From the NCBI GenBank assembly GCA_004322215.1, contig SCSM01000026.1, positions 1-64,000 on the forward strand: DNA of 64,000 nt, in the 5' to 3' direction. Source of the stretch: Bacteroidota bacterium (GTDB lineage: Bacteria > Bacteroidota > Ignavibacteria > Kapaibacteriales > UBA2268). The position numbers were made by a program, and so were the translations under genes. The notes under the pieces were generated by a model, which had not been told where the DNA came from, searched no databases, and was given only the letters and a program-made list of their open reading frames with translations. Position 1 is the first letter of the stretch; every line of letters begins with the position of its first letter. Positions 47,451 to 57,502 of this stretch are shown here, one piece after another.

Positions 47451-48422
47451 TTATAATTTAATATCCTTCAGCCATGATTTATTTTCGATATACCAATCCA
47501 CCGTTCTTTTTAAACCTTTATCGAAACTGATTATCGGCTCCCAGTCAAGTATTTTTTTGGCTTTTGAAATATCTGCCCAGGTTACATCCATATCCGTTTT
47601 CTGGAATTCCTTTCTATTAAATATTGCTTTTTTACCAATATATTCTTCAATCTTCGTAATCATATAATTAATTGATACCGGATTTTTTCCTCCCCCAAGA
47701 TTTATTATTTCGTATCCGACATTTTTTAATGCTTTTACTGTTCCATCGGCAATATCATCAATATAAGTAAAATCGCGGCTTTGCGAACCATCTCCGAAAA
47801 GCTCAACAGGAATTCCATCGTCAATCCATTTGATAAACCTGAAATAACTCATATCAGGTCTTCCTGCAGGTCCATATACAGTAAAATAGCGAAGGATGCT
47901 GATATCAATTCCAAACAAATAGTGATATGTATAGGCAATTAATTCTGCAGATTTTTTTGTTGCAGCATAAGTAGAAATTGGTTTATTAACAGGTAAATCC
48001 TCATTGAAGGGCATTTCTTCGCCTGCATAAGCTGATGAAGATGAAGCAATGACATATTTTTTTACATTGAATTCTTTCATCAATTCGAGTAAATTTAGTG
48101 AACCGTGAATATTTGTCGTTATATATACATGCGGATTTTCCAGACTATACCTCACACCTGCACGGGCAGCCAGATTTATTATAGCATCAAACTTGTATTC
48201 GTTAAAAATCTTTCTCAAAGCCGGTAAATTTTCAATGTCGGCTAATTTAAAATTATAGTTATCAAATTTTAGAAGATGATTGTTGCGATATTCTTTAAGT
48301 TTTGTATCGTAATAATCATTCAAATTATCGACACCCACTACAGCCATACCCTGTTTAAGTAAAAGTTCAGTCGTTTTTGAACCGATAAATCCGGCACTGC
48401 CTGTCAGAAGTATTGTTTGCAT
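47451..48422 (-). CDS. NAD-dependent epimerase, UDP-glucuronate 4-epimerase-like
   Basis: 323 residues, extended SDR. GSAGFIGSKTTELL binds NAD; catalytic YAATK (TYAATKKSAELIAY) and ASSSSAYAGEEMPFNED resemble UDP-glucuronate 4-epimerases (GalE/CapI/LpsL group), as do RYFTVYGPAGRPDM and GDGSQSRDFTYIDDI. It would convert UDP-GlcA to UDP-GalA for the glycan made by the downstream transferases. UDP-glucose 4-epimerase is the main alternative. It sits 79 bp after asnB. Confidence 0.88.
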   Translation of the reverse strand: MQTILLTGSAGFIGSKTTELLLKQGMAVVGVDNLNDYYDTKLKEYRNNHLLKFDNYNFKLADIENLPALRKIFNEYKFDAIINLAARAGVRYSLENPHVYITTNIHGSLNLLELMKEFNVKKYVIASSSSAYAGEEMPFNEDLPVNKPISTYAATKKSAELIAYTYHYLFGIDISILRYFTVYGPAGRPDMSYFRFIKWIDDGIPVELFGDGSQSRDFTYIDDIADGTVKALKNVGYEIINLGGGKNPVSINYMITKIEEYIGKKAIFNRKEFQKTDMDVTWADISKAKKILDWEPIISFDKGLKRTVDWYIENKSWLKDIKL

Positions 48423-48501
48423 ATAATTCCCATTTAATCAACAATTCAAGTTAATTAGCAAAATCTATACCTCTAAAATAATGTAAATTTTTAAACTAAC
48501 A

Positions 48502-50349
48502 TTATGTAAGTTCAAAATCATAATCGTGCTTTTCCATCCAGATGGATAATGTGAGGAGTATCCAGGTAAGATAATTGTTCCTCTGAACATATTCTCTTGT
48601 ATTAGGAAATGAAAATAATTTAAATATTTTTTTCCGGGAGTCATTTAGATAAATATTTTTTAATTGCGTGAATTGGTCTTCCCTGAGCCATTCATGAACG
48701 GGAGCGCCAAATCCTTGTTTACCTCTTACTTTGATTTCATCAGTCCATAAATTCTGGTAAGCTTGTCTCAGTATGTACTTATGTTCACTTTGAGTTATTT
48801 TCAGTCTCGAGGGAAGCGTAATGCAAAATTCTGCAAATTCCCAATCGAGGAAAGGAGACCTGAGTTCAAGTCCATGTGCCATTGATGCCCTGTCAGTCTT
48901 GACAAGAATATCACCAGGCATATAATCAGTTAAATCGCTAAGCAATACTTCGTCGAGTGAATTGCCTTGCAACTTTTGATTCGTTTCTTCAGGATTGAAG
49001 TTTAGATTAAAATTCAGTATTTTTCCTAATTCATCATTTTTAAAATATTTTTTTTGTTCGTTATGGGCATCAAGTATTGTTTTAAATGCTGAATTATGAT
49101 AAGTATCGGGTGCTATATATTTGACAACCTGTGACATACTGTGTCCATGCACACTTGGAAATTTAGATAAATCCTGAATCCACTTTGAAGCAAATTTTAC
49201 CTTATCCTTATTTAGTTCCATTTTATAAAGTTGTTTATACCAGTAGTCATACCCCCCCAATAACTCATCAGCACCGTCACCCGTCAGAATAACTTTCAGA
49301 TGTTCTCTCGCAAGTTTGGATATGAGATAGGTCGGTATGTTTGATGAGTCTGCAAACGGCTCATCATAAATATCCTGCATTTTAATAAGTAAATCTGCAA
49401 GATTATTCTCTTCCTGAGATAATTCGTAATGTTCGGTTCTGTATCGTTTTGCTATTCCTCTGGCATAAGGAAGTTCATTGATAAGATTTCCAAATTTAAA
49501 TGAATAAGTTTTTAATGTTTCTTTGTATTTACTTGCAAGCGCAACAATGGTGCTGGAATCCAGCCCCCCACTAAGAAAAGCACCAACCGGGACATCTGCA
49601 ACTAATTGGTTTTCAACTGATTTTTCTAATAAATATTTAAATTGTTCCACAGCATCATCGAGTTCAATCTTTTCATTAATCTCTTGTAATTCCCAATATT
49701 TATCTATTTGCAAATTATCATTATAATAAGTCAGAAATTGCGCAGGTGGAAGGCAGTAAATGTTTTTATAAATGGTTTTATCCGGGAAAATGTAAAGATA
49801 TTGCAGGTAATGAACAAGCGATTCCATATCGAGAATCGGGTCAACAAGCCCTGTTGAAAGAATTGCTTTAATTTCCGAAGCAAAAATAAATTCTCCGTTT
49901 TTTCCATAAGCATAATAAAACGGTTTTTCTCCGAAACGGTCTCTGGCGGCTAAAAGTTTCTGATTATCATTATCCCAAATTGCAAAAGAGAACATGCCCG
50001 GTAATTTTTTTAGTAAACCTTTATCACCATACTTTTCATACAACGCTAATATAACTTCGGTATCAGAAGTTGTCCTGAATGGATAATCTTTAAACACCTC
50101 CCTGATTTTCAAATAACCATATATTTCGCCATTGAAAGTTATAGACGTATTTGTAAGTGGAGATGTCATTGGTTGTGCGCCTGTTTCAAGGTCAACAATA
50201 CTTAGCCGTACATGTCCAAGAATACAATTATCAGAAGCAAAAATACCATCTCCATCAGGACCACGATGATGGATACACTTTAGCATCCGGTTTACCTCGG
50301 CAGTGTAGTTTTCAGCATTTTTAGCAACAATTCCGGCTATTCCGCACAT
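48502..50349 (-). CDS. asnB: Asparagine synthetase B, glutamine-hydrolysing
   Basis: 615 residues. N-terminal glutaminase with Cys2 nucleophile (MCGIAGIV), then the synthetase domain with ATP PPi-loop LSGGLDSS and LTGDGADELLGGYDYW. AsnB-like proteins either make asparagine or amidate other acids such as uronic acids in surface glycans. Location in front of an epimerase and three glycosyltransferases favours the latter, but that is inference. 28 bp from lepB. Confidence 0.93.
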   Translation of the reverse strand: MCGIAGIVAKNAENYTAEVNRMLKCIHHRGPDGDGIFASDNCILGHVRLSIVDLETGAQPMTSPLTNTSITFNGEIYGYLKIREVFKDYPFRTTSDTEVILALYEKYGDKGLLKKLPGMFSFAIWDNDNQKLLAARDRFGEKPFYYAYGKNGEFIFASEIKAILSTGLVDPILDMESLVHYLQYLYIFPDKTIYKNIYCLPPAQFLTYYNDNLQIDKYWELQEINEKIELDDAVEQFKYLLEKSVENQLVADVPVGAFLSGGLDSSTIVALASKYKETLKTYSFKFGNLINELPYARGIAKRYRTEHYELSQEENNLADLLIKMQDIYDEPFADSSNIPTYLISKLAREHLKVILTGDGADELLGGYDYWYKQLYKMELNKDKVKFASKWIQDLSKFPSVHGHSMSQVVKYIAPDTYHNSAFKTILDAHNEQKKYFKNDELGKILNFNLNFNPEETNQKLQGNSLDEVLLSDLTDYMPGDILVKTDRASMAHGLELRSPFLDWEFAEFCITLPSRLKITQSEHKYILRQAYQNLWTDEIKVRGKQGFGAPVHEWLREDQFTQLKNIYLNDSRKKIFKLFSFPNTREYVQRNNYLTWILLTLSIWMEKHDYDFELT

Positions 50350-50377
50350 TGTTTGATATATTGATAACTTGATAAAA

Positions 50378-51298
50378 TTATCTAATTAAAGTTCCGATTC
50401 TTGACCATCTTGTTGAAGCAATCTTATCAAAAAATTTAGCTAAAGCCATATTAGTGTCCCATGACCAATAAACAATAACCGGCGTCCCGACAATATTTTC
50501 CTTTGGTATAAATCCCCAATACCGGCTATCGAGACTGTGGTCGCGATTGTCACCCATACCGAAGCAGTAATCTCTTTGAACTTTGTAAGAAGCAGCTTTA
50601 TTCCCGTCAATATAAATCGAATAACCGTCAGATGAAATTTTATGTCCTTCACGCTGGATGAATACAGCCCACTCATGGAGGTTGCTCATCGAGATTGGTA
50701 TTATGTCGCCCTCTTTAGGTATTCTAATTGGTCCGTAATTATCTCGTGTATAATTTTTTCCATAAGGAAATGTTTGAAATTTTTCCGAGGGAATATCAGA
50801 TACCGAAGGGTCGTAGAAACCATTTTTTGCTAATTTATATTCCTTATTATTAACAAATAAATGATTGTCCCTTATTTCAAGCGTGTCTCCTGCCGTAGCG
50901 ACACATCGTTTGAGATAATACTGAAATTCAGTAGCTTCCACTTCATCGCGGTTTCCTGGAAAAATAAATACAATTACATCTCCTTTTTGTGGTTCCCGAA
51001 ATGCAGGGAATTTGAAAAATGGAAGTGGAATATTAAAAAACGGAATAACCTGGGGTGTCGAGGGGCCGAAGATAAACTTATTAACAAAAAGGAAATCACC
51101 GGTCATAACTGTCTTTTCCATAGATGGAGTAGGCACGACAAATGAGGCGATTGCCAATCCGTTAATAATGGTAACAACAATGATTGCACCAACAAGAGTT
51201 TTTATCCAGGACCATAGCTTGGCACCTGCACCTTGCTCTTCAACTTTTTTCCTCGAATCCCTTTTAACTTTTCCCTTTTCTTTTGACAGTGTACTCAT
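50378..51298 (-). CDS. lepB: Signal peptidase I
   Basis: 306 residues. A basic cytoplasmic N-terminus, one membrane helix (about 34-54), catalytic Ser59 (PTPSMEKTV) and Lys130 (YYLKRCVATAGD), and box E MGDNRDHSLDSRYWGF. Cleaves Sec/Tat signal peptides on the outer face of the inner membrane, including those of the T9SS substrates in this window. Coupled to lepA (29 bp), as in many bacteria. Confidence 0.95.
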   Translation of the reverse strand: MSTLSKEKGKVKRDSRKKVEEQGAGAKLWSWIKTLVGAIIVVTIINGLAIASFVVPTPSMEKTVMTGDFLFVNKFIFGPSTPQVIPFFNIPLPFFKFPAFREPQKGDVIVFIFPGNRDEVEATEFQYYLKRCVATAGDTLEIRDNHLFVNNKEYKLAKNGFYDPSVSDIPSEKFQTFPYGKNYTRDNYGPIRIPKEGDIIPISMSNLHEWAVFIQREGHKISSDGYSIYIDGNKAASYKVQRDYCFGMGDNRDHSLDSRYWGFIPKENIVGTPVIVYWSWDTNMALAKFFDKIASTRWSRIGTLIR

Positions 51299-51327
51299 AT
51301 TATTTTAATTAATTAATAAAAAAAAAT

Positions 51328-53130
51328 TTATTCTTCAATACTTAGAACAGCGAGAAAAGCTTCCTGTGGAATTTCGACTTTTCCCACTTGTTTCATACGC
51401 TTTTTGCCTTCTTTTTGTTTCTCAAGTAATTTCCTTTTCCTTGTAATATCACCGCCATAACATTTAGCTGTAACATTTTTTCTTAATGGCTTTACATTTG
51501 AACGTGATATAACTTTTGAGCCAATTGCCGCCTGAATTGCAACTTCAAACATCTGCCTCGGAATTAAATCTTTAAGACGCGAACAAAGTTTTTGTCCCCA
51601 GTTAAAGGATTTTGACCTGTGTACGATTGATGAAAGAGCATCTACCTGTTCGCCATTCAATAAAATGTCCAGCTTAACAAGGTCTTCTGCCCTGTATTCG
51701 TAAAATTCATAATCCAGCGATGCATATCCTTTTGATAATGATTTTAGCTTATCATAAAAATCAAAAACAACTTCAGAAAGCGGCAATTCAAATTTTAACT
51801 CAACACGTTCCTGAGTTAAATATGTTGTATTAGTTAATGTACCTCGCCTATCCATACAAAGCTTCATAATATTACCCATAAATTCAGGGGGAGACAGAAT
51901 TGATGCCTTTATAAACGGCTCCTGAATTTCCTTTGTTACTCCCGGCGAAGGCAGTTGAGCCGGATTATCAATATAAATTTCTTCGTCATTAGTCTTTATT
52001 ACTTTGTATTCAACGTTAGGGACTGTTGTTACAATATTCTGATTAAATTCCCTCTCGAGCCGTTCCTGAACGATTTCCATGTGCAGCAATCCGAGAAAAC
52101 CGCACCTGAACCCGAAACCGAGTGCTGCTGAAGTTTCCGGCTCAAAAGTTATTGCAGAATCATTTAATACCAACTTTGAAAGCGATTCTCTCAAACTTTC
52201 GAAATCGTCTGCCTCGGCAGGATAAATTCCGCTGAATACCATCGGCTTCATTATTTTGAACCCCCTTATTTGTGCCCCACACTTATTATGAATATGAGTT
52301 ACAGTGTCGCCAACTTTAGTATCCTGCAAATTTCTAATATTAGCTGTAAAATATCCGACGTTTCCCGCAACTAATTCCTGGGTGCGATGTCTTTTCATTA
52401 GCAGGATTCCTACTTCTTCCACATCATAAGTCTGATTGGTTGCCATGAAAAGAATCTTATCTTTTTCCGAAAGTTTCCCCTCGAAAACTCTTACATTTAC
52501 CACAACACCACGATATGAATCAAAAATTGAATCATAAATTAAAGCCCTCAGCGGAGCATTCTCATCACCTTTCGGAGCAGGAATTTTATTGACAATTGAT
52601 TCTAATATTTCATCAACACCTGTACCCTGTTTTGCAGAAGTCAATAAAATTTCTTCTTCTTTGCAACCGATTAATTCTATGATTTGTTTCTTTACGCTTT
52701 CGATTGTAGTCGAAGCACTTGGTAAATCAATTTTATTAATGACAGGAATTATTTCAATATTGGCATCAACCGCTAAATAAAGATTACTTATGGTTTGTGC
52801 CTCAACGCCTTGTGTGGCATCAACAATAAGCAATGCACCCTCGCAAGCAGCAAGCGAACGGGATACTTCATAAGTGAAATCAACATGGCCGGGTGTATCA
52901 ATCAAATTTAATATATAATTTTTGCCATCCTTTGCCTTATAGTCCATCTGAATCGCATGAAGCTTGATAGTAATACCCCTTTCCTGCTCCAAAGGATTAT
53001 CATCGAGAATCTGGTTATAAATCATCTCTCTTTGAGTCACAGTGCCGGTTTTTTCCAGCAATCTATCTGCAAGCGTAGATTTTCCGTGGTCAATATGTGC
53101 AATTATGCAAAAATTGCGAATATTTTCCAT
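51328..53130 (-). CDS. lepA: Elongation factor 4 (LepA) GTPase
   Basis: 600 residues, full length. G1 [10 protein letters not shown]3 DTPGHVDF, G4 NKIDLP, then EF-G-like domains and the LepA-specific C-terminus ([36 protein letters not shown]). A ribosome-bound GTPase that promotes back-translocation or initiation of stalled complexes. It is the first gene of a minus-strand run of seven genes extending to 44428. Confidence 0.97.
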   Translation of the reverse strand: MENIRNFCIIAHIDHGKSTLADRLLEKTGTVTQREMIYNQILDDNPLEQERGITIKLHAIQMDYKAKDGKNYILNLIDTPGHVDFTYEVSRSLAACEGALLIVDATQGVEAQTISNLYLAVDANIEIIPVINKIDLPSASTTIESVKKQIIELIGCKEEEILLTSAKQGTGVDEILESIVNKIPAPKGDENAPLRALIYDSIFDSYRGVVVNVRVFEGKLSEKDKILFMATNQTYDVEEVGILLMKRHRTQELVAGNVGYFTANIRNLQDTKVGDTVTHIHNKCGAQIRGFKIMKPMVFSGIYPAEADDFESLRESLSKLVLNDSAITFEPETSAALGFGFRCGFLGLLHMEIVQERLEREFNQNIVTTVPNVEYKVIKTNDEEIYIDNPAQLPSPGVTKEIQEPFIKASILSPPEFMGNIMKLCMDRRGTLTNTTYLTQERVELKFELPLSEVVFDFYDKLKSLSKGYASLDYEFYEYRAEDLVKLDILLNGEQVDALSSIVHRSKSFNWGQKLCSRLKDLIPRQMFEVAIQAAIGSKVISRSNVKPLRKNVTAKCYGGDITRKRKLLEKQKEGKKRMKQVGKVEIPQEAFLAVLSIEE

Positions 53131-53250
53131 AAATTATTGTTTAAATATATACTTGTATAAACTTTCAAATTTACGAAAGGATTAATGGTTTGCAAAAATG
53201 CAATTGAGACAAAATGAAATTATTTAAAATTTATTATTGACTTGTTAGAG

Positions 53251-55449
53251 TTATCTCGCAATCACAAATGGATAAATTTTCGAATTTATACCATTTCCCA
53301 CTTCAAGATAATAGACACCGTTTGTCAAAGTTGAGACATCGAGCATATAAGTGGAATTTGTGCCGTTAGCGTAATATGAATCGGATAATATTAGGATTCC
53401 GAGTGAATTATAAACCTTAAAATTAAAATTTGAATTCATTCCGGTAGTTGAAATTTTTAGTTCAAAATCTGCCGGATTCGGATATATGACAATATTATGT
53501 AAATTATAATCATCCGAAACATCATATACAATAGGATATAATTTCAATTGTTCATCAACTGCAGAACTATCGTCAACCAATTCAACAGCGTCATTACATG
53601 GATTAAAACCGATTTTATCTGCAGTTATTTTATAATTACCACCCTTCATTCCCCTAATTTCATAATAACCCGCATCATCAGTAGTAGTAAAGTATTTTAT
53701 ATTTAAATATTGGTCTTGAACATAAACAACAGCACCAGGAATAATACTTTGAGTTTTAGCATCAATAGCAACACCACTAATTTTTCCTCTTCCGCTTTCT
53801 TGTATCGGTAGACTTTGAACTTTAAGTACTATCCCACTTTTATTTGTTGTTTCTCCAATTTCAAATTTTGTTGCCTCACGCCATGACCTTCCCAAGGCAT
53901 TAGAATTTGATTTAAAATAACCGGGTATATTTCTTGTATCTTTAATATAAAACATCAAAATATATTTACCTGCAATCAAATTTTTTATTTTGAAAATACC
54001 ACTTTCATCAGTATTATCCGATTCCCTACTGGAATACTGCCTGTAATTATCCGGGGCAGGGTCAATCAAAAAAGCAATTACTCTAACATGGGCAATTCCA
54101 TTTCCACCTTCACCTGTTACAGTACCTGTTATACTATTAGTAAAACTCGGTTTTTCCTTCAAAATAAAATCTACATTATCCATGTTAGCATTTAATACTA
54201 TTTGAGTAGCTTCTGAAGGATTATCCACTTTATCATAATATTGAGTCAGGTAATTTTGGAAACCTGGGATATAAGCAGTATAACGGTAATTACTTTCAAG
54301 CTCGATTTCGTAATACCCCTGCGGACCTGTTACTGCCGGCTTGCCCTTAGTCTCGCCACTCTGGATATTCTTACCATCAAAATGCACGACTGATGATGGT
54401 ACAGGTGCCCCATCACTTTCTCTTGTTACTCTTCCTGTAACAATATATTTTTTTATCTGTACAACTTTATTAACATCGGCAACAATCTGTATATTATCTC
54501 CGCATTTGACTCGGATTAGATTTGCTTCATTTAATGTGCCTGCATTTTCATACCATTCGGGAATAAATTTATCGCTTTCAAATTTTAATAAATAATAGCC
54601 CTCGTCAACATTGACAGTGAAAAATCCATTCGAAATTGTAAGATTAGTAATTAAAACAGGGTCATTAGGTTGTTGTTCAACCTTTTTATACAATTTTACA
54701 AATCCGGATTCAACCAATCCGCCTTCTGTATATGAAATTGTTCCTGAAATTGTTGATGTTTTATTGCAACTTTTAACATTAATCGTAAACGGCTGATAAT
54801 TGCAAATTTCTTCATTTACGACTAAATATGCTTTTACTATTACAGAATATTTACCTTTTTCGTGAGGAATCCAGTTTATTTCACCGCTTGATTCGTTAAT
54901 CGTCATTCCAACAGGACTTTTTTCCAAATCGTATTTTATTAAACCAAGATTTGAGGCATTTGCAATTGCAGTGTATGTATAATTTTCCCCAACAGTTCCA
55001 TCGGTATCCGGAGTTGAATGAAATTTTATATCTACTACTGGTTCACCTATGGTTTGATTTACTATATCTGAAGGTTCGCTTTCACCATTCTGATTAAAAG
55101 CTGTAATATAAAATGAAAAAACCCCTTTTCCCACATGTTCAAAAATCCAGTGGAAGTTATCATCATCTTTATGCAGATTCGTGTCAGTTCTAGAAATTGA
55201 ATCCAATAGCTCAAATTTTAACAAATTGTCGGTATTACCTTTGGCATAATAAATTTTAAAGCCCTTAATTTCAGCACCGTTTTGTTGAACTTTCCACCTG
55301 ATTTTAGCAAAACCGCCAACGTTGGGAATCACTTGAAGATTTGAAGGATGTTCCGGTTTATCATCATTTGCATAAAGACAAAATCCATCGCCAAAAATTA
55401 TTAGCGACAGAATTAAGATACTATATTTTAAAAGACTTCTGTTCATCAT
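53251..55449 (-). CDS. T9SS-sorted protein with fibronectin- and carboxypeptidase-like beta domains
   Basis: 732 residues. Signal peptide (MNRSLLKYSILILSLIIFG), an FnIII-like domain (PEHPSNLQVIPNVGGFAKI ... FYITAFNQNGESEPSD), a putative Ig/cadherin-like unit (GTVGENYTYTAIAN ... SSGEINWIPHEKGKYSVIV), and several carboxypeptidase regulatory-like domains (VTRESDGAPVPSSVVHFDG, GTVTGEGGNGIAHVRVIAF, GVAIDAKTQSIIPGAVVYV). The C-terminus is a T9SS type A domain (YPNPADFELKIS ... STLTNGVYYLEV). Surface adhesive or structural role inferred. Divergent from the sigma-factor gene with a 198-bp spacer. Confidence 0.9.
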   Translation of the reverse strand: MMNRSLLKYSILILSLIIFGDGFCLYANDDKPEHPSNLQVIPNVGGFAKIRWKVQQNGAEIKGFKIYYAKGNTDNLLKFELLDSISRTDTNLHKDDDNFHWIFEHVGKGVFSFYITAFNQNGESEPSDIVNQTIGEPVVDIKFHSTPDTDGTVGENYTYTAIANASNLGLIKYDLEKSPVGMTINESSGEINWIPHEKGKYSVIVKAYLVVNEEICNYQPFTINVKSCNKTSTISGTISYTEGGLVESGFVKLYKKVEQQPNDPVLITNLTISNGFFTVNVDEGYYLLKFESDKFIPEWYENAGTLNEANLIRVKCGDNIQIVADVNKVVQIKKYIVTGRVTRESDGAPVPSSVVHFDGKNIQSGETKGKPAVTGPQGYYEIELESNYRYTAYIPGFQNYLTQYYDKVDNPSEATQIVLNANMDNVDFILKEKPSFTNSITGTVTGEGGNGIAHVRVIAFLIDPAPDNYRQYSSRESDNTDESGIFKIKNLIAGKYILMFYIKDTRNIPGYFKSNSNALGRSWREATKFEIGETTNKSGIVLKVQSLPIQESGRGKISGVAIDAKTQSIIPGAVVYVQDQYLNIKYFTTTDDAGYYEIRGMKGGNYKITADKIGFNPCNDAVELVDDSSAVDEQLKLYPIVYDVSDDYNLHNIVIYPNPADFELKISTTGMNSNFNFKVYNSLGILILSDSYYANGTNSTYMLDVSTLTNGVYYLEVGNGINSKIYPFVIAR

Positions 55450-55647
55450 TATTTTCTTATGGTATCAAATTATGAAATTTATAAAAAATAAAAAACATAA
55501 TTAATACTTCTTACACATTTACATATAACTAATAACACATTAATTGCAAAATAGTTGCAAAAAAATTAAATTTTTTTAACTTTTTTTGCATCCTTTTCAA
55601 TATTTATGTGTTATTATATATAAGTTAAGTTGAACTTTTTGGTAAAA

Positions 55648-56223
55648 ATGAGACAAAATTTTTCTACATATACCGATGAAAAGCTTGTGTTTCTTCTTCG
55701 TAGCGATAACAAAGAAGAATCAGAGATTGCATTTACTGAGGTGTATAACAGGTATTCATCAAGAGTTCATGCTTACTGTTTACGTGTTCTTAATGATTAT
55801 GAACAGGCGGAAGACATTTTCCAGGAGGTTTTCATAAGGTTTTTTCAGAAGATTAAATCAAATTATCCTGAAACCAATGTATCCGGCTATTTAATTAAGA
55901 TTGCACGAAATTTATGTTTGAATTATAAAAGGGATAAAGTAAACACAATAAATATTCAGGAGAATGATATTTATTTCGAGCCGGGTAAATCTTTTGAAAA
56001 CTCGGAATTGTTAGACTTGATAACAACGGCGTTGGAATTGCTGGATTTTGAATACAAAGAAGCATTTGTAATGCGTGAATACGACGGATTATCGTACAAC
56101 GAAATAGCAGAAGTAACTAATACAACAGTAACAAATGCAAAATCGAGGGTGTTCAGGGCAAAACAAAAAATTAAAGAAATTTTACAGCCCTATTTGAAAG
56201 ATATGGCTAATAATGAAAATTGA
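55648..56223 (+). CDS. ECF-type RNA polymerase sigma factor
   Basis: 191 residues from ATG 55648; an upstream TTG (55630) is less likely. Region 2 (YSSRVHAYCLRVLNDYEQAE, DIFQEVFIRFFQK) and region 4 (EAFVMREYDGLSYNEIAE, TNAKSRVFRAKQKIKE) are clear. Such sigma factors direct core polymerase to a small envelope-linked regulon. The gene 28 bp downstream encodes a membrane protein with an anti-sigma-like N-terminus, the usual pairing. Autoregulation is likely, but no paired promoter motif was fixed. Confidence 0.93.
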   Translation: MRQNFSTYTDEKLVFLLRSDNKEESEIAFTEVYNRYSSRVHAYCLRVLNDYEQAEDIFQEVFIRFFQKIKSNYPETNVSGYLIKIARNLCLNYKRDKVNTINIQENDIYFEPGKSFENSELLDLITTALELLDFEYKEAFVMREYDGLSYNEIAEVTNTTVTNAKSRVFRAKQKIKEILQPYLKDMANNEN

Positions 56224-56251
56224 AAAATAAATATAAATATGGTGATTAATT

Positions 56252-57460
56252 ATGGATTACACAAAGCTTATTCACGATTTTATGGACGGCACACTCGATG
56301 GAACGGAAGAAGAACAAATGTTCTTCCAATTCTCATCGAACGATGAATTACGTGCCGAATTAAAACAACAGATTGCCATCAGGGAAGCAATCAGAAATGA
56401 TACAAGAGCTTTCACACCGGCTGCAAGTTCGACAGTAGGTGTATTTTCAACTCTCGGCTTCAGTCCGCCTTCGACGGTTTTTGAATCCGTAATGCCTCCC
56501 AATAAAGGTGGTAAGACCGGATTCTTTACAAAATACAGGCAGGGATTAATAAGTGCAGCATTTTCAATTGCAGCTACTGCGGCAGTATTTCTATTGCTAA
56601 TGAATCCTTTCGGTAATGGAAACGTGACACAATCAAATAATGTCAATCCATCTGTAGCACAGACACAGACAATACCGGGAAATATTCCGAATGTTCAGAG
56701 CTTCAGTAATGATGAATCGAAAACTAAAATAAGATATATAACAAAAGTTAGATATGTTGATGTGCCGAGGTATGTTGACAGGTCTCCGGCTCAAAATAAT
56801 ACAGAAAATACCGGTACTTTAACATCGAATAATGAGACCGCAAATACAGATTTAACATCTGCCGATTTGGATTCACATATAAATCCCGTATCTGCACTTG
56901 CAGATAATCAAAAAGAATTTCCTGAGAATTTAAGTTATGGAGTAAAAAGCAATTACTTTAATAATCTTATAATGCCTAATGAACAACTGGGATTGTCATT
57001 TGAATTTCGTGGTTCTCAATATTGGAATTTTGATAATGTATATATAAATCCTTTCAAATATCAAGAATTTAATAATACCGCAATAGCTTTATATTATAAT
57101 ATTTCTGATAATTTTGCAGTTGGTGCGGAATATAGAAGAGAAAATTTCTACCAGAAATTTGAAAGTAATGAAAAGGATACTTTATTCCAGCAACAACCCA
57201 ACTTTAATTCATTAGGATTAAATTTGAGATATACATTACCCTTTGAATATGGCGGTATATATCCATTCTTACAAAGTAGTATAGGCGGTAATAATGCCGG
57301 TGTTATATACAGAGGTATGGTTGGTTTAATATATTCACCGTATCGGGATATTACATTTATTATAGGTGGAGAGTACAGCGGATTGAGCTATTATCATAAA
57401 AATAATTGGTTCAACACGGGCAAATTCGGCTTGAATTACGGAGTGATGGTCAATTTTTAA
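56252..57460 (+). CDS. Anti-sigma-like membrane protein fused to a C-terminal beta-barrel
   Basis: 402 residues. The N-terminal ~55 residues (IHDFMDGTLDGTEEEQMFFQ, DELRAELKQQIAIREAI) have the short helical layout of Bacteroidota anti-sigma factors. One membrane helix lies at about 99-117. A polar Asn/Thr/Ser-rich stretch (118-245) would cross the periplasm. Residues ~246-402 alternate in strand-like fashion with aromatic girdles (LGLSFEFRGSQYWNF, AVGAEYRREN, GLNYGVMVNF) and end in Phe, the usual last residue of outer-membrane barrels. If so, a single chain would join cytoplasmic sigma control to an outer-membrane barrel. It lies 28 bp after the sigma gene. The barrel call rests on pattern, not homology. 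Confidence 0.72.
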   Translation: MDYTKLIHDFMDGTLDGTEEEQMFFQFSSNDELRAELKQQIAIREAIRNDTRAFTPAASSTVGVFSTLGFSPPSTVFESVMPPNKGGKTGFFTKYRQGLISAAFSIAATAAVFLLLMNPFGNGNVTQSNNVNPSVAQTQTIPGNIPNVQSFSNDESKTKIRYITKVRYVDVPRYVDRSPAQNNTENTGTLTSNNETANTDLTSADLDSHINPVSALADNQKEFPENLSYGVKSNYFNNLIMPNEQLGLSFEFRGSQYWNFDNVYINPFKYQEFNNTAIALYYNISDNFAVGAEYRRENFYQKFESNEKDTLFQQQPNFNSLGLNLRYTLPFEYGGIYPFLQSSIGGNNAGVIYRGMVGLIYSPYRDITFIIGGEYSGLSYYHKNNWFNTGKFGLNYGVMVNF

Positions 57461-57502
57461 TTAACATAAACGTAAATTGAATTATAATTTATTGGTGAGC
57501 AT

